Below, in pieces: positions 56,808 to 64,000 of a stretch of DNA of 64,000 nt. A program made the position numbers and the translations under genes. Every line of letters starts with the position of its first letter. The first letter of the stretch is position 1. Source of the stretch: Conyzicola nivalis_A (GTDB lineage Bacteria > Actinomycetota > Actinomycetes > Actinomycetales > Microbacteriaceae). The stretch is taken from contig NZ_JBEPSJ010000003.1 in the NCBI RefSeq assembly GCF_040548875.1, positions 248,001 to 312,000 of the forward strand, given 5' to 3'. The notes beneath the pieces were generated by a model, which saw only the letters and a program-made list of their open reading frames with translations, was not told the origin of the DNA and searched no databases.

Positions 56808-58804
56808 ACGGCGTCCCGCAGCATCACGTAGCCGAACGGCTCGAGCGTCGCCCCGTCGGGCAGGGTCACCGGGGAAGTGTCGTGGTTGATCAGCGTGACC
56901 ACGTCGCCGCGGCGCACGGCTTCCACCGTCGGCGGCAGTCCGACGGCGACCGGCTCGATGCCGGCCGCGTCGAAGACGTAGGCGGCGACGCCGGCGCACC
57001 CCGTGGCATCCGGAATCGTGGCCAGGTAGTACGCGCGCCCCCGGCCGACCTGGTTCACGGTGAAGGCGGGCCGCCCGTCGAGCCGGCCGCCCACGAAGTC
57101 GCCGAGCGAGGTGGCGCCGTCGAGGTGGATCTCCTCGGCGAGCAGCGTGCCCGTGACCGGGCCGACCGCGCCGTTCAGCGGGACGAAGACCTGGCCGGGG
57201 CCGGATGCCTCGGGTGCGGCAGTAGAGGAATCGCCGGCAGAGGAACCGCCGGCGGCTCCCCCGCCCGGAGGCACGAGCGCGCCGAAGTCCTCGAGCCAGA
57301 TTCCAAGTGCCGAGCGGAGCTGCGTGAGGTAGCCGCCGTCGCGGAACGCGTCGTTCTCGTCGACGAGGTCGCTGAACGCGGTGACGAGCAGGTGGCCGCC
57401 GGCGTTCGCGAAGGCGAGCAGGTTGTCGGCGCCCTCGGTCGTCAGGAGATACAGCTGCGGCGCGATGACGACGCGGTACCCGGTCAGGTCGCTCGTCGGC
57501 TGAACGAGATCGACCTGCACGTGCTGGCGGTGGATCGCCGAGTACCAGCGCTGCACGAGCGCGAGGTAGTCGAGCACGACGGGGTGGTCGGGGTTGCCGA
57601 GCGCCCACCAGTTCTGCCAGTCGAACACGATCGCGACGTGGGCGTCGCGCGATCCGGCGGGTAGCTTCGGCAGCTCGGCCAGCTCGGCGCCGAACTCGAC
57701 CACCTCACGCCAGGTGCGGGTGCGGGTGCCCGCCTGGGGCAGCATCGCCGAGTGGAACTTCTCGCTGCCCGCCCGCGACTGGCGCCACTGGAAGAACATG
57801 ATGCCGTCGGCTCCGCGGGCGATCGCCTGCATGCTGAGCGCGGCCATCTGGCCGGGTGCCTTGGGGGCGTTGGTCGGGCGCCAGTTCAGGGCGTTGGTGG
57901 CCTGCTCCATCAGCAGCCACGGGGTGTCCGGCTTGAGCGAGCGCATCAGGTCGCGGGCGAACGCCGCGGCCCGGAACGACTCCGGGTCGTTCGGGTCGGG
58001 GTAGCAGTCGTCGGTGATGACGTCCATCTCGCGGGCCCAGCGCCAGTAGTCGGCGGGTGGGAACGCGCCCATGAAGTTCGTCGTCACCGGCTGGGTGGCG
58101 CCCGCCTCGTGGATGATGCGCTTCTCCATCAGGAACAGCTCGAGCAGCGTGTCGGAGGTGAACCTCTTGAAGTCGAGCTCGCCGGCCGGGTTGCGGCTGT
58201 ACGGCGCCTTGCGCGGCGGCACGATCTCGTCGAACGACGCGTAGCGCTGCGACCAGAAGTCGGTGCCCCAGGCGGCGTTGAGCGTGTCGATGGTCTCGTA
58301 CTTAGCGGCCAGCCAGGCTCGGAAGGCGATCGCGGCGTTTTCGGAGTAGTCGTAGTTCAGGTGGCAGCCGTACTCGTTGTTGACGTGCCACAGGACGACG
58401 GCCGGATGCTTCGCATAGCGGTTCGCGATGGCCCTCACCAGCTCGGCGGCGAGCCGCCGGTACTCGGGCGACGAGGGCGCGAACTGCTGGCGTGATCCCG
58501 GCCAGTAGGTGGCGCCGTTCTCGTCCTGCGGCAGCATCTGCGGGTAGGCGGCGGTGGCCCACGGCGGCGGCGACGCGGTCGCCGTCGCGAGGTCGACGGC
58601 GATGCCGCCCTCGTGCAGCAGGTCGATCACCGTGTCGAGCCACTCGAAGTCGAAGACGCCCTCGGCCGGCTGGATGCGCGACCAGGCGAAGATACCGAGG
58701 CTCACCATCGTGACCCCGGCCTCGCGCATGAGCCGCACGTCGTCGTGCCAGATCTCTTCCGGCCACTGCTCGGGGTTGTAGTCGCCGCCGTAGTGCATGG
58801 TCAT
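56804..58804 (-). CDS. bga: GH42 beta-galactosidase
   Basis: A 666-residue glycoside hydrolase of family 42 (A4 beta-galactosidase): HYGGDYNPEQWPEEIWHDDVRLMREAG opening, acid/base Glu144 in WHVNNEYG, nucleophile Glu300 in LLMEQATNALNW, and a C-terminal beta-domain. There is no signal peptide, so it works on imported beta-galactosides. A low-complexity insertion rich in Gly, Ala and Ser (encoded around 57197-57272) separates the trimerisation domain and the C-terminal domain. The ATG at 58804 overlaps the LacI stop (ATGA). No transporter ATPase is beside it. Confidence 0.93.
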   Translation of the reverse strand: MTMHYGGDYNPEQWPEEIWHDDVRLMREAGVTMVSLGIFAWSRIQPAEGVFDFEWLDTVIDLLHEGGIAVDLATATASPPPWATAAYPQMLPQDENGATYWPGSRQQFAPSSPEYRRLAAELVRAIANRYAKHPAVVLWHVNNEYGCHLNYDYSENAAIAFRAWLAAKYETIDTLNAAWGTDFWSQRYASFDEIVPPRKAPYSRNPAGELDFKRFTSDTLLELFLMEKRIIHEAGATQPVTTNFMGAFPPADYWRWAREMDVITDDCYPDPNDPESFRAAAFARDLMRSLKPDTPWLLMEQATNALNWRPTNAPKAPGQMAALSMQAIARGADGIMFFQWRQSRAGSEKFHSAMLPQAGTRTRTWREVVEFGAELAELPKLPAGSRDAHVAIVFDWQNWWALGNPDHPVVLDYLALVQRWYSAIHRQHVQVDLVQPTSDLTGYRVVIAPQLYLLTTEGADNLLAFANAGGHLLVTAFSDLVDENDAFRDGGYLTQLRSALGIWLEDFGALVPPGGGAAGGSSAGDSSTAAPEASGPGQVFVPLNGAVGPVTGTLLAEEIHLDGATSLGDFVGGRLDGRPAFTVNQVGRGRAYYLATIPDATGCAGVAAYVFDAAGIEPVAVGLPPTVEAVRRGDVVTLINHDTSPVTLPDGATLEPFGYVMLRDAV

Positions 58805-59823
58805 GTGGCTCTTCCTCTGCTGGTTGTCGAGGCGCGCACGATGAGCTGCGGCTCGTAGACGATGGACTGGGTGCGGAACCCCTCGGGGTCGGCGAGCTCC
58901 TGGATGAGCAGGGTGGCTGCGGTGTTGCCCATGCGCCGGCTCGGCTGCCGAACCGACGTGAGCGGGATGACCGCGGCCGCCGAGAACACGATGTCGTCGT
59001 AGCCGACCACCGCGACGTCTTCCGGAACGCGCAGCCCGGTGCCGGTGAGGCCCTGGATGATTCCGAGCGCGAGCATGTCGTTCGCGGCGAAGATCGCATC
59101 GGGCCGCTCGGCGGCGGGAAGCGGCGCGATCGCCCTGCCGTACTCTAGGCCGCTCGTGGCGTCGATGAAGGCGCCGGTCTCGACGCGCAGCGAGGCGTCG
59201 GGAGCCTCGGCGAGCGCCGCGCGGAAGCCCTCGAGCCGGTCGCGCATCTGCCGCACGCTCAACAGCCCGCCGACGAACCACAGCCTGCGGCGACCGAGTC
59301 CGAGCAGGTGCTCGCCCGCCAGCGTGCCGCCCACGACGTCGTCGGTGGAGACCGAGGAGAACGCCCGCCGGTCGTCGACCCGGTCGATGAGCACGGCGGG
59401 GGTGCCCCTGCGGCGAAGGCCGTCGAGTTGCTCGAGCACGTCGCCCGACGGCACGATGAGAACGCCGTCGACGCCCTGGCGTTCGAACAGCTCGAGGTAT
59501 CCGGTCTCGCCGTCGGGCCGCGAGGAGCTGTTGCCGAGCAGCACCGAGTAGCCGGCGGCTCGCGCGGCCTCCTCCACGCCGGTCGCGACGTCGGTGAAGA
59601 AGGGGTTGCTGATGTTGATCACCGCGAGGCCGATGAGCTTGCTGTTGCCGGACCGCAACCGGCGGGCCGCCTCGTTGCGCACGAAGCCGAGCTGGTCGAT
59701 CGCGCGCTGCACCTTGTCGACGGAGGCGGTCGAGACGCGCCCCGGATTGTTGAGCACGTTCGAGACGGTGCTCATCGAGACGCCGGCGAGCGCGGCGACG
59801 TCCCTGATGCTCGCACTCGACAC
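58801..59823 (-). CDS. LacI-family repressor of the beta-galactosidase operon
   Basis: A 340-residue regulator with HTH SIRDVAALAGVSMSTVSNVLNNPGRV and a sugar-binding domain (LIGLAVINISNPFFTDVATGVEEAARAAGYSVLLGNSSSRPDGE). It is related to the rhamnose regulator but has distinct recognition residues (SMSTVSN versus SVGTVSN). The GTG at 59823 is chosen because GAGGTGG precedes it by 4 nt; the longer frame upstream starts in the divergent control region. The perfect palindrome TCGTTGCAACGA overlaps its ribosome-site region, indicating autoregulation together with bga and the MFS gene downstream. Confidence 0.88.
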   Translation of the reverse strand: MSSASIRDVAALAGVSMSTVSNVLNNPGRVSTASVDKVQRAIDQLGFVRNEAARRLRSGNSKLIGLAVINISNPFFTDVATGVEEAARAAGYSVLLGNSSSRPDGETGYLELFERQGVDGVLIVPSGDVLEQLDGLRRRGTPAVLIDRVDDRRAFSSVSTDDVVGGTLAGEHLLGLGRRRLWFVGGLLSVRQMRDRLEGFRAALAEAPDASLRVETGAFIDATSGLEYGRAIAPLPAAERPDAIFAANDMLALGIIQGLTGTGLRVPEDVAVVGYDDIVFSAAAVIPLTSVRQPSRRMGNTAATLLIQELADPEGFRTQSIVYEPQLIVRASTTSRGRAT

Positions 59824-59832
59824 TGAACCACC

Positions 59833-59844
59833 TCGTTGCAACGA
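59833..59844. promoter_or_regulatory. Operator palindrome at the start of the LacI-bga operon
   Basis: TCGTTGCAACGA is a perfect 12-bp palindrome 10 bp before the LacI GTG; on the minus strand it runs into the ribosome site GAGGTGG. Binding here would block translation or transcription of lacI, bga and the MFS gene. Confidence 0.8.
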
Positions 59845-59896
59845 TCTAAGACTTCTGGGCTGAAGCCAACGATAGCAATCATCCGAGCTTTGTGTA

Positions 59897-59908
59897 TCGT
59901 TGCAATTA
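59897..59908. promoter_or_regulatory. Second operator-like site at the serine hydrolase start
   Basis: TCGTTGCAATTA repeats the left nine bases of the palindrome at 59833 and ends at the ATG of the divergent serine hydrolase. It may be a second LacI site. The TATCGT overlap could serve as a -10 for a leaderless transcript. Confidence 0.55.
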
Positions 59909-60885
59909 TGACCGCGACGAAGCATCCGAACGCCTTCGACTGGGCCAAGCACCAGGTCGACTCAGGAACCCTGCCCACGGCCGTTCTCGGCATCGCCACA
60001 TCGAGCGGGACGACGGATGTCGCGGCCTTCGGCTCGAGCGGCGCCCGGGTGGCCGCGGTCGACGACGCGTACCCGCTGTTCTCCATCACGAAGCCGATAG
60101 TGGCTCTCGCCGCCCTGCGCGCGGTGGAGCGCGGACTGCTCGCCCTCGACGCCCCGCTCGTCGGTGCCGTGCCCGAGTTCGGCCGCGGGGACGTCACGCT
60201 CACCCACCTGCTCAGCCACACGTCGGGTATCGCCGAGCCGCCCCTCGACGCTTCCGGGCTGCGTCGCCTGCTGGTCGACGGCGGCGCCGACTTCGACGCC
60301 GGCTCCATGTCGCGCTACTCCACGATCGCCTTCGAGGGCGTCTCGGCGCTCGTCGAGCACGCGACGGGCTCCCCGCTCGACGAGTCGATCGCCTCCCTCG
60401 CGGCCGACGTCGGCATGCCGGGCCTGACCTTCGACCGCGCCTGCGACCCGCATCCGGTCTACGACGCCGCCGAGCAGGGGGTCGACTACGAGGCGTTCGC
60501 CGCACTGCGGCATCCGGGCGCCGGCCTCTTCGCGACGGCCGCAGACCTGCTCGCCCTGGGCTCGGCGCTGCTGCGCGACGACGGCACCGCCGTTCACCGC
60601 ACCACCCGCACCGCCATGCTGCGACCCCTCACGACCGGTCTGCCCAAGCTGGAGCCGTACCCCGAGCGCCGCGGTCAGGACTGGGGTCTCGGCTGGAACC
60701 TGCGCCACTCGGCGCCAGGCCTGCTCGAGCGCGGCGTGTTCGGCCACGGGGGCTGGGCGGGCACCGAGTTCTGGGTCTATCCCGAGCTCGACGTCTGCTT
60801 CGTGCTGCTCACCAACGTCGCGAGCCCGGGCCGGCTCGGATTCAACGCCGATCCGCTCTTCAACGCGGTGGCCGCCGGCGTGTAG
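59908..60885 (+). CDS. Beta-lactamase-family serine hydrolase (class C / esterase type)
   Basis: A 325-residue cytoplasmic (no signal peptide) member of the beta-lactamase superfamily used as esterase or peptidase. Active-site motifs: SITK with Ser59 and Lys62, YST with Tyr137, and HGG at about 280-282 in place of KTG. It is divergent from the LacI-bga operon, sharing its operator region; no ribosome site precedes the ATG, so the transcript may be leaderless. A role in de-esterifying sugars is speculative; true antibiotic resistance is unlikely without a signal peptide. Confidence 0.85.
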   Translation: MTATKHPNAFDWAKHQVDSGTLPTAVLGIATSSGTTDVAAFGSSGARVAAVDDAYPLFSITKPIVALAALRAVERGLLALDAPLVGAVPEFGRGDVTLTHLLSHTSGIAEPPLDASGLRRLLVDGGADFDAGSMSRYSTIAFEGVSALVEHATGSPLDESIASLAADVGMPGLTFDRACDPHPVYDAAEQGVDYEAFAALRHPGAGLFATAADLLALGSALLRDDGTAVHRTTRTAMLRPLTTGLPKLEPYPERRGQDWGLGWNLRHSAPGLLERGVFGHGGWAGTEFWVYPELDVCFVLLTNVASPGRLGFNADPLFNAVAAGV

Positions 60886-60937
60886 CCCGGTCGCGCGGCG
60901 GGCGCGCCCGTCCCGCGCCCGCCCGGCGCGCCGCGAG

Positions 60938-60986
60938 TTGTCACCAACGGGGCGCCCGGGCACTCTGTCACCCCCACGGGTGACAA
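60938..60986. repeat. Short inverted repeat downstream of the serine hydrolase
   Basis: TTGTCACC (60938-60945) and GGTGACAA (60979-60986) are perfect arms around a 33-nt GC-rich loop about 50 bp after the gene. It is a weak candidate terminator and resembles the GGGACAA arm near 19774. Confidence 0.55.
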
Positions 60987-61006
60987 GTCGCCGCTCGACC
61001 AATTTC

Positions 61007-61020
61007 AGAGAGCGCTCTCT
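61007..61020. promoter_or_regulatory. Palindromic operator A of the second ceb-like locus
   Basis: AGAGAGCGCTCTCT is a perfect 14-bp palindrome. It keeps the GAGCGCTC core of the CebR box but differs at four outer positions. It lies just before the -35. The centre is 66 bp from operator B, exactly as in the first locus. Confidence 0.9.
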
Positions 61021-61027
61021 CAAACGC

Positions 61028-61057
61028 TTGACGGGGCGCGGCGAGTGCGCATAGTGT
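61028..61057 (+). promoter_or_regulatory. Predicted promoter of the second ceb-like locus
   Basis: TTGACG at 61028-61033 and CATAGTGT at 61050-61057 mirror the first locus (TTGACA and CATAGTGT) in content and spacing. Confidence 0.7.
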
Positions 61058-61072
61058 GGCTTCCACTTCGCG

Positions 61073-61086
61073 AGAGAGCGCTCTCT
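61073..61086. promoter_or_regulatory. Palindromic operator B of the second ceb-like locus
   Basis: A second copy of AGAGAGCGCTCTCT, downstream of the predicted promoter, in the same relative place as O2 before cebE. Confidence 0.9.
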
Positions 61087-61096
61087 GGACAGTCGC

Positions 61097-61110
61097 AGAG
61101 AGCGCTCTCT
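61097..61110. promoter_or_regulatory. Palindromic operator C of the second ceb-like locus
   Basis: A third copy of AGAGAGCGCTCTCT, centred 24 bp from operator B and 34 bp before the binding-protein GTG. The first locus has no counterpart, so repression may be tighter here. Confidence 0.9.
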
Positions 61111-61143
61111 CGCGCCCACGCACACACACACAAAGGAGTGACT

Positions 61144-62442
61144 GTGAACAGATCACGACGTACCGCGGCCATAACCATCGCCGGCGCGACAGCCTTCGCC
61201 CTTCTTGCGACCGGATGCGCATCCGGGGGCGGCGGCGGATCGGACGACGGCAAGGTCACGCTGTCGATCACGACGTTCGGCACCATGGGTGTCGACGCCA
61301 ACTACGAGAAGTACATGGAGGAGAACCCGAACGTCACCATCGAGGCGACGAACCTCGAGGGTGGCGGCGCGGCACGTGACGACGCCTACGCGAAGATCGC
61401 GGCCGGCACCGGCCTCAGCGACGTCGTCGCCATCGAGGAGGGCTGGCTCGGCACCATCCAGGAGGTGAGCGGATCCTTCGTCGACCTGCGCGACTACGGC
61501 ATCGAAGATGTCAAGGACAACTGGCTCGACTGGAAGTACGAGCAGGGCACCGACGCCGACGGCCGCGTCATCGGCGCCGGTCTCGACATCGGTCCGCAGG
61601 GCATCTGCTACCGCGGCGACCTGTTCGCCGCGGCCGGCCTGCCGAGCGAGCGCACGGAGGTCGCCGAATACCTCGGTGGCGCGGATGCGACGTGGGAGCG
61701 TTTCTACGAGGTGGGCAACGAGTACGTGGCCGCGAGCGGCAAGGCGTTCTACCACTCCCCCCGGTTCTTCTGGAACTCCTTCGTGAACCAGCAGGAAGAG
61801 GGCTACTACAAGAAGGACGGCGAGACCCTGAACATCGAGGGCAACGACGTGCTCAAGGACCAGCTCGCCATGATCGTCGAGGCGGAGAACGACGGCCTCG
61901 GCGCCGGCCTCCCCGGCTGGGACGTCGGGCCCGAGGCAAAGAACGACGAGTTCGCCACCTACATGTGCCCGAGCTGGATGCTCGGCATCGTGCAGGGCTA
62001 CTACGACGCAGGCACCACAGACAGCGGCTGGGACTTCGCAGACGTCCTCCCCGGCGGATCGGCCAACTGGGGCGGCGCCTTCCTCGGTGTCTCCGAATCC
62101 TCTGAGCACAAGGAGGAGGCGGCCAAGCTCGCGCTCTGGCTCTCCGCCCCCGCACAGCAGGCGGCCTCGTTCGAGCTCGCCGGCCCGTTCCCGAGCACCG
62201 TCGAAGGCCAGGAGCTCGTGAAGACCTCGACGAACGACTTCTTCAACAACGCGCCCGTCGGCGAGATCTTCGCCGCACGATCCGAGGGCGTCATCGCCCA
62301 GGTGAAGGGTCCGGAGGACTCCAACATCCAGGACAACGTGTTCGGCCCCGTGTTCGACCGCGTGAGCCAGGGGGAGATCACCGACGGTGACACCGCCTGG
62401 AAGGAAGCGATCAAGCTTCTCAACCAGCTCGTCACCGAGTAG
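61144..62442 (+). CDS. Oligosaccharide ABC transporter substrate-binding lipoprotein (CebE paralogue)
   Basis: A 432-residue family-1 binding lipoprotein (lipobox LLATGC, Gly/Ser-rich spacer GGGGGSDD). It parallels CebE at 12230 throughout: same leader and GTG start with AAAGGAG, LSITTFGTMGVDANYEKYM, TERTEVAEYL-like TDRTEVAALL, and VLPGGSANWGGAFLG matching CebE's VFPGGGGNWGGSYL. It is diverged enough to bind a different glycan, such as another beta-glucan or galactan oligomer, but the operator core implies CebR-like regulation. Confidence 0.86.
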   Translation: MNRSRRTAAITIAGATAFALLATGCASGGGGGSDDGKVTLSITTFGTMGVDANYEKYMEENPNVTIEATNLEGGGAARDDAYAKIAAGTGLSDVVAIEEGWLGTIQEVSGSFVDLRDYGIEDVKDNWLDWKYEQGTDADGRVIGAGLDIGPQGICYRGDLFAAAGLPSERTEVAEYLGGADATWERFYEVGNEYVAASGKAFYHSPRFFWNSFVNQQEEGYYKKDGETLNIEGNDVLKDQLAMIVEAENDGLGAGLPGWDVGPEAKNDEFATYMCPSWMLGIVQGYYDAGTTDSGWDFADVLPGGSANWGGAFLGVSESSEHKEEAAKLALWLSAPAQQAASFELAGPFPSTVEGQELVKTSTNDFFNNAPVGEIFAARSEGVIAQVKGPEDSNIQDNVFGPVFDRVSQGEITDGDTAWKEAIKLLNQLVTE

Positions 62443-62453
62443 CAACACCTCGA

Positions 62454-62494
62454 GCAGGCGGCTCCCCGCGCCATCCGGCCGCGGAGCCGCCTGC
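62454..62494 (+). terminator. Intra-operon hairpin after the second binding protein
   Basis: GCAGGCGGCTCC (62454-62465) and GGAGCCGCCTGC (62483-62494) form a perfect 12-bp stem, extended by CCGCG/CGCGG with a bulge, 11 bp after the stop. It is the counterpart of the hairpin at 13514-13545, so the binding-protein transcript is structurally insulated in both loci. Confidence 0.75.
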
Positions 62495-62540
62495 CCACCC
62501 CGACTGCACCACACCCTCAAACGCGCGGATTGGCTGGGCG

Positions 62541-63554
62541 ATGACCACCACACTCGGGGCCCAGCGGGCGCCCTCCACACTGACCTTCAGACAGAAGCTC
62601 TCGCGGCTCGACTACAAGGCGTCTCCCTACCTGTACATCGCGCCGTTCTTCATCCTGTTCGCCCTCATCGGCGTCTTCCCCATCGTCTACACGCTGAACG
62701 TCTCGCTCTACGACTGGCATCTGCTCAAGGGCCAGGGCGACTTCGTCGGCTTCGACAACTACGTCTCGGTGCTCACCGACCCGTTCTTCTGGAACGCCTT
62801 CGGCAACACCGTCAGCATCTTCCTGCTGTCGGCGATCCCGCAGCTCGTCTTCGCGACGGTCATCGCCGCCGTGCTCGACCAGACGATCCGGGCGCGTACC
62901 TTCTGGCGCATGAGCATCCTGCTGCCCTACATCGTCGCGCCGGTGGCCGTCGCCGTGATCTTCCTGCAGGTCTTCAACCAGTACCACGGCCCCATCGCCG
63001 GGCTGCTCGAGCTGTTCGGGCTCGACCCGATCCGCTGGTCTTTCGACGTGTTCCCCTCCCACGTCGCCATCGCGAGCATGGTCAACTGGCGGTGGACCGG
63101 CTACAACGCCCTCATCCTCCTCGCCGCCATGCAGTCGATCCCGCGCGACGTCTACGAGTCGGCGGCCCTCGACGGCGCCACCAAGGCGCGGCGGTTCTGG
63201 TCGATCACGATCCCGATGATCCGTCCCACCCTGATCTTCGTGGTCATCACCTCGACCATCGGCGGACTGCAGATCTTCACCGAGCCGAAGCTGTTCGACG
63301 GACGCACGAACGGCGGCGGCAACCGCCAGTTCCAGACCATCGTGCTCTACCTCTACGAGCTGGCCTTCCCGCGCCGCGACTTCGGTCGGGCGTCGGCCAC
63401 CGCGTGGATCCTGTTCGTCATCATCATCCTCGCCGGCCTCATCAACTTCGCGATCTCGCGGGCCATCCGCACCAACGACGTGCGGCCCACGCGCATCCCC
63501 CGGGTCAGACCGGCCGCGCTGATCACACCGACCAAGAACGGACGCCGATCATGA
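62541..63554 (+). CDS. Sugar ABC transporter permease, MalF/UgpA type (CebF paralogue)
   Basis: A 337-residue permease with six helices and EAA loop YESAALDGATKARRFWSITIPMIRPT. It aligns along its length with CebF at 13591 (SPYLYIAPFFILFALIGVFP versus SPYLYVSPFFILFAITGLFP; QIFTEPKLFDG versus QIFDEPRMYD). The C-terminal tail is longer and basic. The ATG at 62541 lacks a clear ribosome site. Its stop overlaps the next start. Confidence 0.88.
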   Translation: MTTTLGAQRAPSTLTFRQKLSRLDYKASPYLYIAPFFILFALIGVFPIVYTLNVSLYDWHLLKGQGDFVGFDNYVSVLTDPFFWNAFGNTVSIFLLSAIPQLVFATVIAAVLDQTIRARTFWRMSILLPYIVAPVAVAVIFLQVFNQYHGPIAGLLELFGLDPIRWSFDVFPSHVAIASMVNWRWTGYNALILLAAMQSIPRDVYESAALDGATKARRFWSITIPMIRPTLIFVVITSTIGGLQIFTEPKLFDGRTNGGGNRQFQTIVLYLYELAFPRRDFGRASATAWILFVIIILAGLINFAISRAIRTNDVRPTRIPRVRPAALITPTKNGRRS

Positions 63555-64000
63555 GCGCACTCCTCGACCGACCGCGGCTCGCTCCGGCGGTGAGGGAGGA
63601 ACGCCAGTCGAAGCGCCGCAAGGTGTACGAGGCGCCCGGGTTCCTCACCTACGCCCTGCTCTTCGCCTTCTTCGCCGGGTCGGCCTTCCCGCTCTGGTGG
63701 TCGTTCGTCATCGGCAGCCGCCAGTCGTCGGACACCAACCTGGTTCCTCCGACGATCGTGCCGGGCGGCAACTTCCTCAGCAACGCGGCGAAGGTGTTCG
63801 AGACGGTGCCGTTCTTCCAGGCGCTTATCAACAGCATCGTCATCTCCGGCGCCATCACCGTCTCGGTGGTGTTCTTCTCCACGCTCGCCGGCTACTCCTT
63901 CGCCAAGCTGAAGTTCCGGGCGAGCAACGGACTGCTGCTCAGCGTCATCGCCACCATGGCAATCCCGACCCAGCTCGGCATCATCCCCCTGTTTATGCTG
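63551..64000 (+). CDS. Sugar ABC transporter permease, MalG/UgpE type, N-terminal part (CebG paralogue)
   Basis: The frame starts at ATG 63551 overlapping the previous stop (ATGA) and runs 150 codons to the window end without a stop. It includes WWSFVIGSRQS, VPGGNFLSNAAKVFE and STLAGYSFAKLKFRASNGLL, matching CebG at 14556 segment for segment. The EAA loop and the C terminus lie outside the window. A glycosidase gene may follow, as in the first locus, but cannot be seen. Confidence 0.85.
   Translation, partial: MSALLDRPRLAPAVREERQSKRRKVYEAPGFLTYALLFAFFAGSAFPLWWSFVIGSRQSSDTNLVPPTIVPGGNFLSNAAKVFETVPFFQALINSIVISGAITVSVVFFSTLAGYSFAKLKFRASNGLLLSVIATMAIPTQLGIIPLFML

Noticed and set aside
59908..60885. 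Interpretation of the serine hydrolase as an antibiotic-resistance beta-lactamase
   Set aside because: It lacks a signal peptide, has HGG rather than KTG, and sits beside sugar metabolism genes, so an esterase or peptidase role is more likely.

Overview
The window is a high-GC (roughly 68-70% by eye, not counted), gene-dense chromosomal segment of an actinobacterium. Translated proteins, frequent GTG starts, ATGA/GTGA gene couplings, LacI-controlled sugar ABC operons and an abundance of alanine-rich membrane proteins fit the family Microbacteriaceae; that placement is inference, since no rRNA or marker phylogeny is present. No transposase, integrase, phage gene or CRISPR array was seen.

Layout. 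1-9275: housekeeping and cell envelope (two LytR-CpsA-Psr genes, tRNA-Ser(UGA), a Cof-like HAD phosphatase, serS, a diacylglycerol-kinase-like lipid kinase, pheA with an unknown membrane protein, pgm, a DUF1905 gene). 9287-12013: a VanY-type peptidase lipoprotein and a 14-TM DHA2 exporter. 12096-17945: a cellobiose/cello-oligosaccharide uptake locus resembling Streptomyces cebEFG-bglC with cebR, carrying two CebR-type boxes. 17969-19698: a divergent Lrp/ald pair, followed by a hairpin and a 31-bp tandem repeat. 19999-23223: a lipoate-ligase-like gene translationally coupled to a haem/iron ABC permease and ATPase behind an iron box. 23220-28133: alpha/beta hydrolase, ribokinase, MarR plus MFS exporter, and small unknowns. 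28117-31588: a coupled operon of circularly permuted ATP-grasp, alpha-E and transglutaminase proteins (a predicted but uncharacterised peptide-ligase system). 31746-42248: an apparently single transcription unit for a type VII-like secretion system: RDD-FHA protein, a 1503-aa FHA plus triple FtsK/SpoIIIE ATPase, a tryptophan-less WXG100-like protein, a second small helical protein, a large LXG/PPE-like candidate substrate and four further unknowns. No EccB, EccD, EccE or mycosin is present in the window.

42276-55436: an L-rhamnose regulon: LacI regulator (opposite strand), an ABC importer (ATPase, two permeases, binding protein), an L-arabinose/L-fucose-isomerase-like protein, mutarotase, isomerase, bifunctional aldolase/dehydrogenase and rhamnulokinase. 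Similar operator palindromes lie before the transporter genes and before the isomerase gene. 55542-60885: a LacI, GH42 beta-galactosidase and Bcr/CflA-type MFS operon with a divergent serine hydrolase. 61007-64000: a second ceb-like locus (binding protein, two permeases, the last cut by the window end) with three perfect copies of a related palindrome at the same 66-bp spacing used in the first ceb locus.

Two themes connect the regions: carbohydrate foraging (cello-oligosaccharides, rhamnose, galactosides, ribose) under LacI regulators whose sites are readable in the DNA; and a short dispersed repeat (core CCTTCGACAGGCTCAGGGA, five copies) that sits in intergenic DNA but has also entered two coding sequences, pgm and the ATP-grasp gene, in frame.
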